From assembly GCA_003450735.1 (NCBI GenBank), contig DMEZ01000049.1, positions 1 through 48,070 of the forward strand: a stretch of DNA of 48,070 nucleotides, written 5' to 3'. Source of the DNA: Elusimicrobiota bacterium. Lineage in GTDB: Bacteria > Elusimicrobiota > Elusimicrobia > UBA1565. The notes under the pieces were generated by a model. That model worked only from the letters and a program-made list of their open reading frames with translations. It did no database searches and had not been told where the DNA came from. The position numbers and the translations under genes were made by a program. Shown here piece by piece: positions 40,501 through 46,909 of the stretch (within the stretch, counting starts at the first letter, position 1; each line of letters starts with the position of its first letter).

Positions 40501-43500
40501 CCGTCCGCCGCGCCGAAGACGAGCGAGGAGGTGTCGAAGGTGAAGCGGGTGGAGTGCGTTTCGATGAGCCGGGAGGGGTTCGAGGACTTGACGAGCACGT
40601 AGTAGCCGCGCCCGCTCGTCAGCTTCGACTCGTCGAAGGGCAGGCTCCAGTCCACGCGGCTCCCGTTGGAGGGCGACACGTTCGTCTTGATGAGCGCGGG
40701 GCTGGCCGAGGTGAACGCCCCGCTCGCCCAATCGTAGTAGAGTCCCAGCGTGTCGTCCTTCAGGGCCACGTCCACGCGGGCGACGGCGACCGCGTCGTAG
40801 GCCGTCCCCGCCAGGCGGCCGCCGAGGGTGGCCGCCACCGCGTCGCGCGGGATGGCGAAGGCGGCCGTCGGGCTCGTGGTGGCGAGGGCGAAGACCGGGA
40901 AGGTGGAGCTCGTGTTCACGAACACCGTGCCGTTGTCGAGGTCACTCACGCTCACGGTGACGACGCCGGTCGAGTAGACCACCATCCCCTCGAGGACGAC
41001 GACCCCGGAGGCGAAGGGCGCGGTGGAGGGCCGGGTGAAGGACGAGGCCGTCGTCGCGTAGGCGCTGACGCGGTCGGCCGCCACGCCGGTCAGGAGGTTG
41101 TTGAACTGGTCGACGGCCCGCACGACCAAGGGGAAGGGACTGGCCTGGGTCTGAAGGTCCGGGTCGTTGACGCGCCCCAGCGGCGAGCCGGGCAGGGGGT
41201 CTTCCCCGGGCAGCAGGACGAGGACGTGGTGGTAGCCGCTGGGGATGACGCCCGGCGCCGCCGAGCCCGCGCCCAGGGCCCGGGGCCCGGTCGCGCTGAG
41301 GAGGGCCGTCTTGGGCAGGGGCTCCGCGGTGCGCAGCACCACGGAGAAAGTCGCGACGCTCAAGGCCAGGGCCCTCGAGGCGGGCTCCTCGTCGAAGGGG
41401 TCGTCGGTCGCCAAGGTCACGGTCATGGAGGAGCCCACCGCCGTGCTCGAGGAGGCCGAGACCGCCCGGACGGTCACGGTGAAGGCGCTCCCGGCGACCT
41501 GGGCGGCGGGCGACCCGCTCTTCCCCGACCTCTCGACGAAGGTCTCGCCCGGGGCGAGGACGACCAGCAAAGGCTTGAAATTCCAGTGCAGGTTCCCCCC
41601 CGCGTCCACGCTGGTCTCGTCGTTGGCGTGCACGAGGAGGCCGGCCGTCGCGCTCGAGTCCTGCACGTCCGCGAAGGCGACGGTGGAGCGCGAGACGAGC
41701 CGGAGTCCCCACCGGGCGCCGGGCAGGTCGCTGCGCAGACGGATGCGCGTGGGGGTCTGCGAGCTGGCGTTGACCGTGAGGTCCGAGACCGTCGACGTTC
41801 CCGTGTGGGGGAAGACGACCAGGTTCCCCGCCCGGGTGGAGACGAGCACGGCGGCGGTGAACGTGGACTGGAAGACGGCGGTGGAGACGTGCAGCCAAAG
41901 CCCGTTGAAGACGGGGCCGGAGGGGTCGTTCAAGGTCTGGCGGGCGCCCGCGGCCGGCGCCGCGAAGACCACCGTGCTCGTCTGGGCCTCGAAGACGCCG
42001 CCCGTCCCCGTCCAGTCCCCCTTGAGGGCGACGAGCGCCGAGCCGGCGTTCAGGCGGCCCCGGCTCAGAAGGAGGTTCTCGCGGACCTCGAGGGGGACGG
42101 TGGAGAGCGCCACGCTCTCCGAAGAAGCCGCCTCGAAGCGCCAGAAGCGGTCGCCGGTGCTCGTGAGCACGCGCTGTTCGCTCGAGCCCGCGAAGCGCAC
42201 GGTGGAGGTGGAGGCCCCGGCGAGGTCGAGCGTCCCTCCCCGGTTGAGCAGATGCGCGTGCAGGGTGAGGACCGCCGAGGAGCTCGACTTGAGCACGCCC
42301 CGCTCCAGCACGAGGCTGCCCGTGAAGACGGCGCTCGAGAGCATGAAGGAGTCCGTGGGAGCCGCGGGCGAGAAGCGGATGTTCGCGAAGGGGCCGGTCG
42401 AGAGCTGATGCCCCCGGTTCACCCCGCCCCCCTCGTAGACGATCCAGGAGCCCGGATCGAAGCCGTAGCGCGCGTTGACCGAGGAGAACGCCAGGTCGGC
42501 CGTCCCCTGGAGGGTGATGGTGCTCGAGAGGGCGTTGAGCGCCGCCCCGGCCTGGACGAGGAGGAGGCTGGTGCTCTGCAGGAGGAGGTTCCCCTGGAGT
42601 TCGGCCCTCCCCGAGAGCTGGATGCGTCCGGAGACCGTGCTGCCGGCCGCCACGTAGAGGGGGCTCGCCGACCACTGGATCCCGTGCCCTCCCCCGTCCC
42701 GGTAGTCCGCCCCCGTCGTCGTCCAGAGCCCGCCCGCCCCCTGCAGGGTCAGGGTGCTCCCGCCCCCGTCGAAGACGCTGCCCGGCGAGACGGTGAAGTT
42801 CCGGCGGACCTTCAGGTTCGTCGTGGCCAGCTTCACGCCCGGGCCGGTGTTCGAGACCACGAGGCTGTCGAGGGTGTCCGTCGCCCCCAGGGCGACCGTC
42901 TGAAGGACCACGCCCCCGAGGGTCACGGTGGAGCGGTTCACGCCCAGGGCGCTCCCGCCGTAGTTGGCGAAGTCCCCGCCGATGGAGACGGCCATGGAGG
43001 AAAGGTCGAGCCGGCCGCGCTCGAGGAGCAGGTTGCCGCTCATCGCCGCGTGGGTCAACAGCCTCACCCCCCCCGCCGAGGAGGAGATGAGGTGGTGGAA
43101 GGAGGCCCCCGAGGCGAGCTGAACGGTCTGCAGGCCGCTCCCGTCCAGGGTCAGCGTGCTTCCGTCGCAGGAGAGCGTCGCGCTCGACTGCAGGAAGGAG
43201 CCCCGCAGGCGGTGCTCGAGCCCGCCCAGCTCCAGGGCGCCGGTGGAGAGCGTCAGGTTGCCCGTGACGAGGGTCGGGGTCGTGAGCTTCAGGCTGTAGG
43301 CGGCCTTGTTGACGTGCAGGTGCCAGAAGCTCCCCCCGGCCAGCACGCTCTGCGTGGACGCCGAGAGGAAGGCGACGGTGCTCCCGGGCCCGCTGAAGGA
43401 GCCGAGGTTGGACCAGTCGCCGTAGACGTTGAGCGCCGCGCTCGAGAAGCTCAGGGCGGCCCCGGAGTCGATGAAGACCCCGCCCTGCACGCTCAGCGTC

Positions 43501-45221
43501 GAACCCGTCGGGATGCCGACTCCGGCCGGGTTCGCGACCTGCAGGATGCCCACGCTCGGGAGGATGAGGCGCTGGGCCGCGTTGCCGGCGAGGAGGAGGC
43601 GGTGCCCCGCGTCGATGCTCATCGTGCCGAGGGCCGTCACGGCGCCGGAGGACTTGAGCACCGTCCCGCTCGAGAGGACCAGGACGGCCCCGGAACGCAC
43701 GGTGAGGTTGCCCGCGACGTTCAGGTCGGAGGCCGCGATCACGCGCGTGGTCGCGTTGACGTAGAAGTGGTTGAAGCTCGAGCGGGAGGAGAACGAGAGC
43801 GTCTGCGGCCAAGCGCCGGTCAGCACGAAGCTGCCCTGCGCGAGCTCGAAATAGCCCCCCGTCGCGGACGCGTCCCCGCCCAGCTCCAGTTCGACGGGCG
43901 CCGTCATCGTGACCGTCCCGCCCTGCAGCTGGAAGCGGCCGCTGACCCGCATCACGGTCGAGACCCTCAGCCTCCCCTGGTACTCGGGCCTGAAGGTCGC
44001 CGACCCCACCAGGACGCTCGCCATGTTCCAGAGGCAGCCCGCCGCCGCGCCCGTCGAGGCGAAGACGAGGTTCTCCCCGTCCTGGGGGGGGAGCCTTGCG
44101 AACCAGTTGTCGGGGTTCCCGCAAAGCGACCCGTCCCCCGCGCCCCCCATCCACAGCTTCGGGTCGAGGAAGGTGCTGGCCGAGCCGGCGTTCTCCCCGT
44201 TGGCCGTCCCGCCCGCCCCCGTCCCCCCGGCGCCGCCGCCGGAGGAGATGACGATCCTCGAGTAGTTCTCTCCCGTCACGGCCAGCGCAAGGCGCCCTCC
44301 CGAGCCCGCCCCGCCGCCGAAGCTGGCGCCCTGCCCGCCGTTGCCGCCCGCGACCGTCATCGTGCCGGCCCCGTGCAGGTAGGACGCCCGGATGAAGATG
44401 CCGCCTCCCGAGCCGCCGCCCCCGCCGCCGAAGAAGGCCCCTCCGCCGATGCCGTCGACCCCGCTCGCGTTGACGAGCCCGTTGATGACGGCCGTGCCGG
44501 CTTCCAGCCGGAAGAGGCCGCCCCCGGCCCCGCCGTAGGAGGGCGCGAACATGCCCCCCCCGCCGGAGCCCAGCTCGTCGGGCTCCGCGGCGGACCCGTA
44601 CGCGGCTCCGGCCGGGAAGATGTTGCCGGAGCCCTTCCCGCCGGAGTTCGCGCAGCCGGCCCCATTGGCCCCGTTCGCGTCGGAGAAGCGCCCGCCGCCG
44701 GGGCCGGAGCCCGACGAGATGGCGAGGCCGCCCGCGAAGCCCTTGCCCTGGAGGGAGACCGAGGCTCCGGCCTTGAGCTCGAAGCTGTCCACTACGATGC
44801 GCACGGCCGAGGTCGAGAGCGCCAGCGGCCCGGAGTGGGTCAGGACGCCGCCGGGCTCGACGGTGACGCTCGAGAAGTAGTTCGCGTAGTCGTTGTCGAA
44901 GACCAGCGTGCCCTTCCCTCGGACGGTGACGGTGGCGATGTGGGCGGCGGTGGTGGAGAGCCTCAGGCTGGCGAGGCTCGCCCCGTCCCCGATCGTGAGC
45001 AGGCCCACCTGGAGGGCCGGCGAGCTGGCGCTCACGTAGACGTCCGCCGCGGCGATGCGCGCGTCGTCCCCCGCCCCGGGCACCCCGTCGGGGTCCCAGT
45101 TCCCCTGGCAGTTCCAGTTCCCGTTCCCGCAGCCGCTGTCCCAGGTATAGACCGCCGCGCCCGCCCCGGAAGGGGCGGACAGCGCCAGCAGGAGGGCGGC
45201 CGCGAAGACCCTACTTGTCAT
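34587..45221 (-). CDS. Giant (3,544-residue) surface protein with FlgD-like C-terminal sorting domain
   Basis: A signal peptide (1-23) precedes YTWDSGCGNGNWNCQGNWDPD, the opening seen in adhesin-like beta-helix proteins. Residues about 30-1290 are repeated beta-rich units with S/T/G-rich strands such as VSGNLTVRSGAVLVLSSG. Residues about 1290-1900 have Ig/Big-like segments (VRAVDQFNNLLTG near 1360). Residues about 1950-3060 hold several carboxypeptidase-regulatory-like modules, such as SLSGRVADEDGQGLADVLL near 2835. The end (about 3430-3544) has FCFPNPFDL, LNIFNVAGERVRSI, WDGRSDSGRDVASGVYLGQV and FKMALIK, the FlgD-like fold used as a type A sorting domain. Probable role: very long adhesin or stalk. 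It overlaps the CNBD gene by 11 nt and the PorV-like gene by 4. Confidence 0.9.
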   Translation of the reverse strand: MTSRVFAAALLLALSAPSGAGAAVYTWDSGCGNGNWNCQGNWDPDGVPGAGDDARIAAADVYVSASSPALQVGLLTIGDGASLASLRLSTTAAHIATVTVRGKGTLVFDNDYANYFSSVTVEPGGVLTHSGPLALSTSAVRIVVDSFELKAGASVSLQGKGFAGGLAISSGSGPGGGRFSDANGANGAGCANSGGKGSGNIFPAGAAYGSAAEPDELGSGGGGMFAPSYGGAGGGLFRLEAGTAVINGLVNASGVDGIGGGAFFGGGGGGSGGGIFIRASYLHGAGTMTVAGGNGGQGASFGGGAGSGGRLALAVTGENYSRIVISSGGGAGGTGAGGTANGENAGSASTFLDPKLWMGGAGDGSLCGNPDNWFARLPPQDGENLVFASTGAAAGCLWNMASVLVGSATFRPEYQGRLRVSTVMRVSGRFQLQGGTVTMTAPVELELGGDASATGGYFELAQGSFVLTGAWPQTLSFSSRSSFNHFYVNATTRVIAASDLNVAGNLTVRSGAVLVLSSGTVLKSSGAVTALGTMSIDAGHRLLLAGNAAQRLILPSVGILQVANPAGVGIPTGSTLSVQGGVFIDSGAALSFSSAALNVYGDWSNLGSFSGPGSTVAFLSASTQSVLAGGSFWHLHVNKAAYSLKLTTPTLVTGNLTLSTGALELGGLEHRLRGSFLQSSATLSCDGSTLTLDGSGLQTVQLASGASFHHLISSSAGGVRLLTHAAMSGNLLLERGRLDLSSMAVSIGGDFANYGGSALGVNRSTVTLGGVVLQTVALGATDTLDSLVVSNTGPGVKLATTNLKVRRNFTVSPGSVFDGGGSTLTLQGAGGLWTTTGADYRDGGGHGIQWSASPLYVAAGSTVSGRIQLSGRAELQGNLLLQSTSLLLVQAGAALNALSSTITLQGTADLAFSSVNARYGFDPGSWIVYEGGGVNRGHQLSTGPFANIRFSPAAPTDSFMLSSAVFTGSLVLERGVLKSSSSAVLTLHAHLLNRGGTLDLAGASTSTVRFAGSSEQRVLTSTGDRFWRFEAASSESVALSTVPLEVRENLLLSRGRLNAGSALVALKGDWTGTGGVFEAQTSTVVFAAPAAGARQTLNDPSGPVFNGLWLHVSTAVFQSTFTAAVLVSTRAGNLVVFPHTGTSTVSDLTVNASSQTPTRIRLRSDLPGARWGLRLVSRSTVAFADVQDSSATAGLLVHANDETSVDAGGNLHWNFKPLLVVLAPGETFVERSGKSGSPAAQVAGSAFTVTVRAVSASSSTAVGSSMTVTLATDDPFDEEPASRALALSVATFSVVLRTAEPLPKTALLSATGPRALGAGSAAPGVIPSGYHHVLVLLPGEDPLPGSPLGRVNDPDLQTQASPFPLVVRAVDQFNNLLTGVAADRVSAYATTASSFTRPSTAPFASGVVVLEGMVVYSTGVVTVSVSDLDNGTVFVNTSSTFPVFALATTSPTAAFAIPRDAVAATLGGRLAGTAYDAVAVARVDVALKDDTLGLYYDWASGAFTSASPALIKTNVSPSNGSRVDWSLPFDESKLTSGRGYYVLVKSSNPSRLIETHSTRFTFDTSSLVFGAADGKGSASMAPLVTPACQPVVATITFTAGAGGLQPGGALALRIPDGWTRPLGVQASSDPALGYLHVESTSAVWSLPGATEMLLEPPSLGSVTLGGNWLVLRVLAGAGGSFLPGEQIRFVYNGFPPARRTGDQVFDLRTQGGASGSLAPISSVPKTWIAAGAARSLAFTSSEALRVGPLQASPALQVRLSDACGNPAAAVSTVTVALSAGVFGTAGFSRDDSAEFFRSGAAASSVRIFTGQEISESFTYQTSTSGIACEHLRATATVAGAFADASRLVVLLSTPAVLQDASVSTGAQVLVRFTLADADVPWDLVVSTDPVHFGGALFAASGMGDAQRPVNVAWNAVVCAEGGLCRSADPGTYSARLQAAGGSDSLVLPFTLARTASVSGNLGFGGARASVRAEGPGAGLGSYAVATSTGHFRIYGLSAGQTYSVSATTLSAAYGQAVLLSTGASWVQASLSGGDAGSLSFPAPSFIRVNVGVPLVSPFESWGAVRAHDAGYARLASGSLHIASGSAISDDGGQALGRSASTWTVLSLPPGTYDLDVEFYRLRLSTSLRGVSLAEGAVRDVHFDLPRRANLFGLAVLASTAPAATWVSVKAFRSGEEGSPVYGGASVPPSASTGVYSLYGLEPGSWTLQASAAGWLSTSAVLAVSGQSDIGDPSSGAGGPSLTLSTGGVLRGSVRVEGNSSSFRRADGRPGFGIQVNAFHPETFTTLAAEVSLSTSSTSTSSTFSLSGVLPGEWQLSMAPLYFDKVPAGPTRVVVTSTYAPVVALSQVESPARARIDVRLPPLSGGLCRSSAGFESLGFYAGAPGRSSRASAAITDLDGQSGASATYHCSSMTFLSPPYALAGLAAPYRFSFAYGPSGQMKSFAVPLRAGATVEVVADLSGATVAVTGTLTLSGAVQFARGSYSVSVSSVGGLLAYSTSSAWCLLSSSQPKTLSSLRMELVPLNPDGTRPGSLVPYAGSCRSYEVSADAAGRTPPLLAYVSSVSVDGSFRFDGVAPGVYLLRNSRDIDGSAANGEELADASSVVRVDSATQVSVRVGDGSAVAGRIWLPAESQEGRPVLVSLKDASSATLRSVVLGFPGGRYAAYAFDRLADGRYTVSAEDAGFPKAFAARPLKVEVAGADLGGQDLFLARSGAIKGRIAVEALRPDGSVESRLVSAADRSLLPKGLRLFAVADPWVEGGFYEAAGDGAAGDPASVAIDGEGQFNITGILPGVYALQAQPPASPEGLAPVLVGEALGGVQVVSGLSTEAGTLRLRSAVSLSGRVADEDGQGLADVLLVARPAVRSSGQTSGLRGHPSARTDAEGAFVLSGLDPGVQGYDVTAADRGDLVRPGDAVPAFEQKSALFVSPRSTTTLLFQLARAPYSVSGRVVGKAGAALQAPVGDGSLTGAAVFVLKQGDIPVKSPLGDLVVLTDERGDFTVSNLSAGVYKLSVSALDHALLSRVVLVSTSAALGSLNLDWGAGLSGAILRSDGAAPSEDEVVDVFAATPDLEEVIPGTLVRDPNTRTVVGYRLSGFRQNVGYRVLLMGRDGQLASPSEASYVLFTSSLQARQLDLALRIPRPTLQAKSKRSGQGFLIDVIASSPLRARSAQDDELASFLTTASARGSLSAFEMSSDRRRVSALYQPGVGESSFTLRFTAFSSLRDPDAAGGEFLHSSTLAFYQGLDGLNRNNVNNLTGGAMALDSDPGRLTFPKGAFAVDASSTVEVSFQSANENLAARRVQAAGLSAHAAALKSLRFGASAYPSDILKAMAATPPEMTPLSAFYDVLLPLGMRTALARPVELSVHYSTGVDPASLNVYWYNPAANAYILQQDVTGAAPTIDPVNRTLTIRVNHFSTFVLFDTNVAVISGNAFSGGGIDAFCFPNPFDLNVKTVTPTHGAPAQEVRGTMVRFALPPDVGGEGRLNIFNVAGERVRSISLGNLAGGRYYYQGWDGRSDSGRDVASGVYLGQVKVGGAFKFFKMALIK

Positions 45222-45669
45222 GCGACGATTCGAACCTCCTGCGTTCGGCGATCTTGCGCATGTCCTCGGCGAAGCTCGGGTTCGTGGCGAGCACCGTCTG
45301 GAAGTCGATGGAGAGGAGGATGAAGAGCTGGGTCTCCCCCTCGCACCGGATGGTGGCGTTGCGCTTGTCCTTGCTCAGGAGGGCCATCTCCCCGAAGAAG
45401 TCCCCGGCCTTGAGCTCCGCGACCTTCTTGGAGAAGCTGAAGAAGCCCTTCTTGACGTGCACGCCCACCTTGCCGGACTCGAGGATGTAGAAGGCGTCTC
45501 CCTCCTCGCCCTGCTTGAAGACGGCCTCCCCGTCCTTGAAGCGGCAGAGCATGATGTAGGGCAGGATCCGCTCGAGCTCCCCCATCGTCATGGGGGCGAA
45601 GAACTCCACCTTGCGCAGGATGCGCGCGAGGTCCCGGTAGTGCTGGTCCGTCATCGTCATCTTTTGCAT
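45211..45669 (-). CDS. Cyclic-nucleotide-binding domain protein
   Basis: The 152-residue protein is one CNBD: FKQGEEGDAFYILESGKVGV (about 51-70), then FGEMALLSKDKRNATIR with the phosphate-binding cassette FGEMALL (92-98) and Arg103-x-Ala-Thr. The key glutamate and arginine for cyclic nucleotide contact are both present. There is no helix-turn-helix or enzyme domain, so it acts through partners. A GAGAGGG site lies 4 nt upstream of the ATG at 45669. It overlaps the giant gene by 11 nt, so its translation is tied to that of the surface protein. It could sense cAMP or a related nucleotide to tune display; this is inference. Confidence 0.88.
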   Translation of the reverse strand: MQKMTMTDQHYRDLARILRKVEFFAPMTMGELERILPYIMLCRFKDGEAVFKQGEEGDAFYILESGKVGVHVKKGFFSFSKKVAELKAGDFFGEMALLSKDKRNATIRCEGETQLFILLSIDFQTVLATNPSFAEDMRKIAERRRFESSHDK

Positions 45670-45693
45670 GTTCCCTCTCTTGTCGTCGGGCGC

Positions 45694-46908
45694 TCAGTAG
45701 TCATAGGAGAACCCGAACAGGTAGCTGGTCGCGCTGTAATTGTAGCTGTAGAGCTGCTCGTACTGCTGGTTGGACGACGTCTTGCCGTACTGGACGCTGA
45801 AGAGCATGGCGAAGCGGGGCGCCATCGGGTACTTGAAGGTCGTGGAGGCGAGCAGGGTGTGCTGGTGCAGGGACGCCCCGAGGTAGAGGCCCGAGCCGTC
45901 CTGGATGGGGCGGTGGGGGTAGCGCCGGTACGACCAGGACAGATCCGCTCCCCAGGAGATGGGAAGGCGCTCGTCCCCGAAGAGGAGCACGAGCCCCGCC
46001 CCGGCGCCGGCCTGGCTGTAGTTGTAGTACTGGGAGATGAACCTCGTCTGGCGCGCGTCGTAGGAGTTCTGGTCGGAGACCATGCTCGCGGCGCTCAGGT
46101 CCACGCGGCTCTCGGCCCGGATCTCGGCGCCCCACTCGGAAGGCAAACGCAGGCTGAGGTCGAAGGCCCCCGAGGAGTCGCCCCGCTTCTGCGCCATCAG
46201 CTGGCCCGCCGCGTCCACGAGGGGCTGGTCCGGGTAGTCCTGGCGGGCCAGACGCAGGCTCGCCTGCAGCATGGAGCGCCCCTGCAGGGGGACGTCGACC
46301 GCGACCGAGAGCAGGTGGGCGTGCGTGTCCAGCACCCGGTCGCCGACCAACTCGCGGGCGAGGGGCTGGCCTTGGAAGTCGAGGGCGGCCCGGGACTCGA
46401 GCGAGGTGTAGTTCGGGAAGAAGGTGTAGGCGTAGTCGTAGCCCAGGCGGGCCGAGCAGGGCTCTGCGAACACGTACTCCGACTCCAGGTCGACGTGGAC
46501 CGACCGGTAGTCGAAAAGCCCGTTCGTCCAGGACTCGTCGCGGGTCTCCTTCAAAAGCTCGGCCTTGAAGCCGGTCCCGCCCTTGAAGCGCCAGAGGCTG
46601 TCCGCGGGCTGGTACACGAGCTTGGCGGCCGCCCGGTGGTCCATCTGCTCCTGGAAGAGCGTGCCGGCGCCGACCAGGTCCACCACCTGCTTGGAGCCCT
46701 GGTAGGAGCTCGAGACCGAGGGGAGCACGGCCCACCGCTCGTCGATGCGCACGGCGGGAGCGAAGAGGGCGGAGAAATTGCCGCTCAGGGCCCCCTTGTC
46801 CCCCTTGAAGAAGTACTGCCCGCCGAGCATGCGCAGGCTGAGCAGCGGGGTCACCTCGGCCGCAGGGGCCGGGGAGGCTAGGAGGGCAAGGAGGAGGAGC
46901 CTCTTCAT
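45694..46908 (-). CDS. Outer-membrane beta-barrel protein of unknown function
   Basis: The 404-residue protein has a short signal peptide (KRLLLLALLASPAPAAE) and then alternating amphipathic strands with many Tyr/Phe/Trp (DYAYTFFPNYTSLESRAALDF, given as DYAYTFFPNYT; SAVDVPL-like strands; GADLSWSYRRYP), ending in FGFSYDY with a terminal aromatic residue as expected for BAM-assembled barrels. The strand count appears to be sixteen or more. I do not recognise the family. It starts 1 nt after the stop of the FecR-domain gene and is followed by the CNBD gene after 24 nt. Confidence 0.8.
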   Translation of the reverse strand: MKRLLLLALLASPAPAAEVTPLLSLRMLGGQYFFKGDKGALSGNFSALFAPAVRIDERWAVLPSVSSSYQGSKQVVDLVGAGTLFQEQMDHRAAAKLVYQPADSLWRFKGGTGFKAELLKETRDESWTNGLFDYRSVHVDLESEYVFAEPCSARLGYDYAYTFFPNYTSLESRAALDFQGQPLARELVGDRVLDTHAHLLSVAVDVPLQGRSMLQASLRLARQDYPDQPLVDAAGQLMAQKRGDSSGAFDLSLRLPSEWGAEIRAESRVDLSAASMVSDQNSYDARQTRFISQYYNYSQAGAGAGLVLLFGDERLPISWGADLSWSYRRYPHRPIQDGSGLYLGASLHQHTLLASTTFKYPMAPRFAMLFSVQYGKTSSNQQYEQLYSYNYSATSYLFGFSYDY

Positions 46909-46909
46909 G

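Noticed and set aside
34587..45221. Giant gene as a frameshift artefact or several genes
   Set aside because: One frame stays open for 10.6 kb with a signal peptide at one end and a sorting domain at the other, and module character changes smoothly.
40314..45323. Plus-strand reading frame of 1,669 codons opposite the giant gene
   Set aside because: It has low-complexity composition, no motifs and crosses the boundary of two real minus-strand genes.
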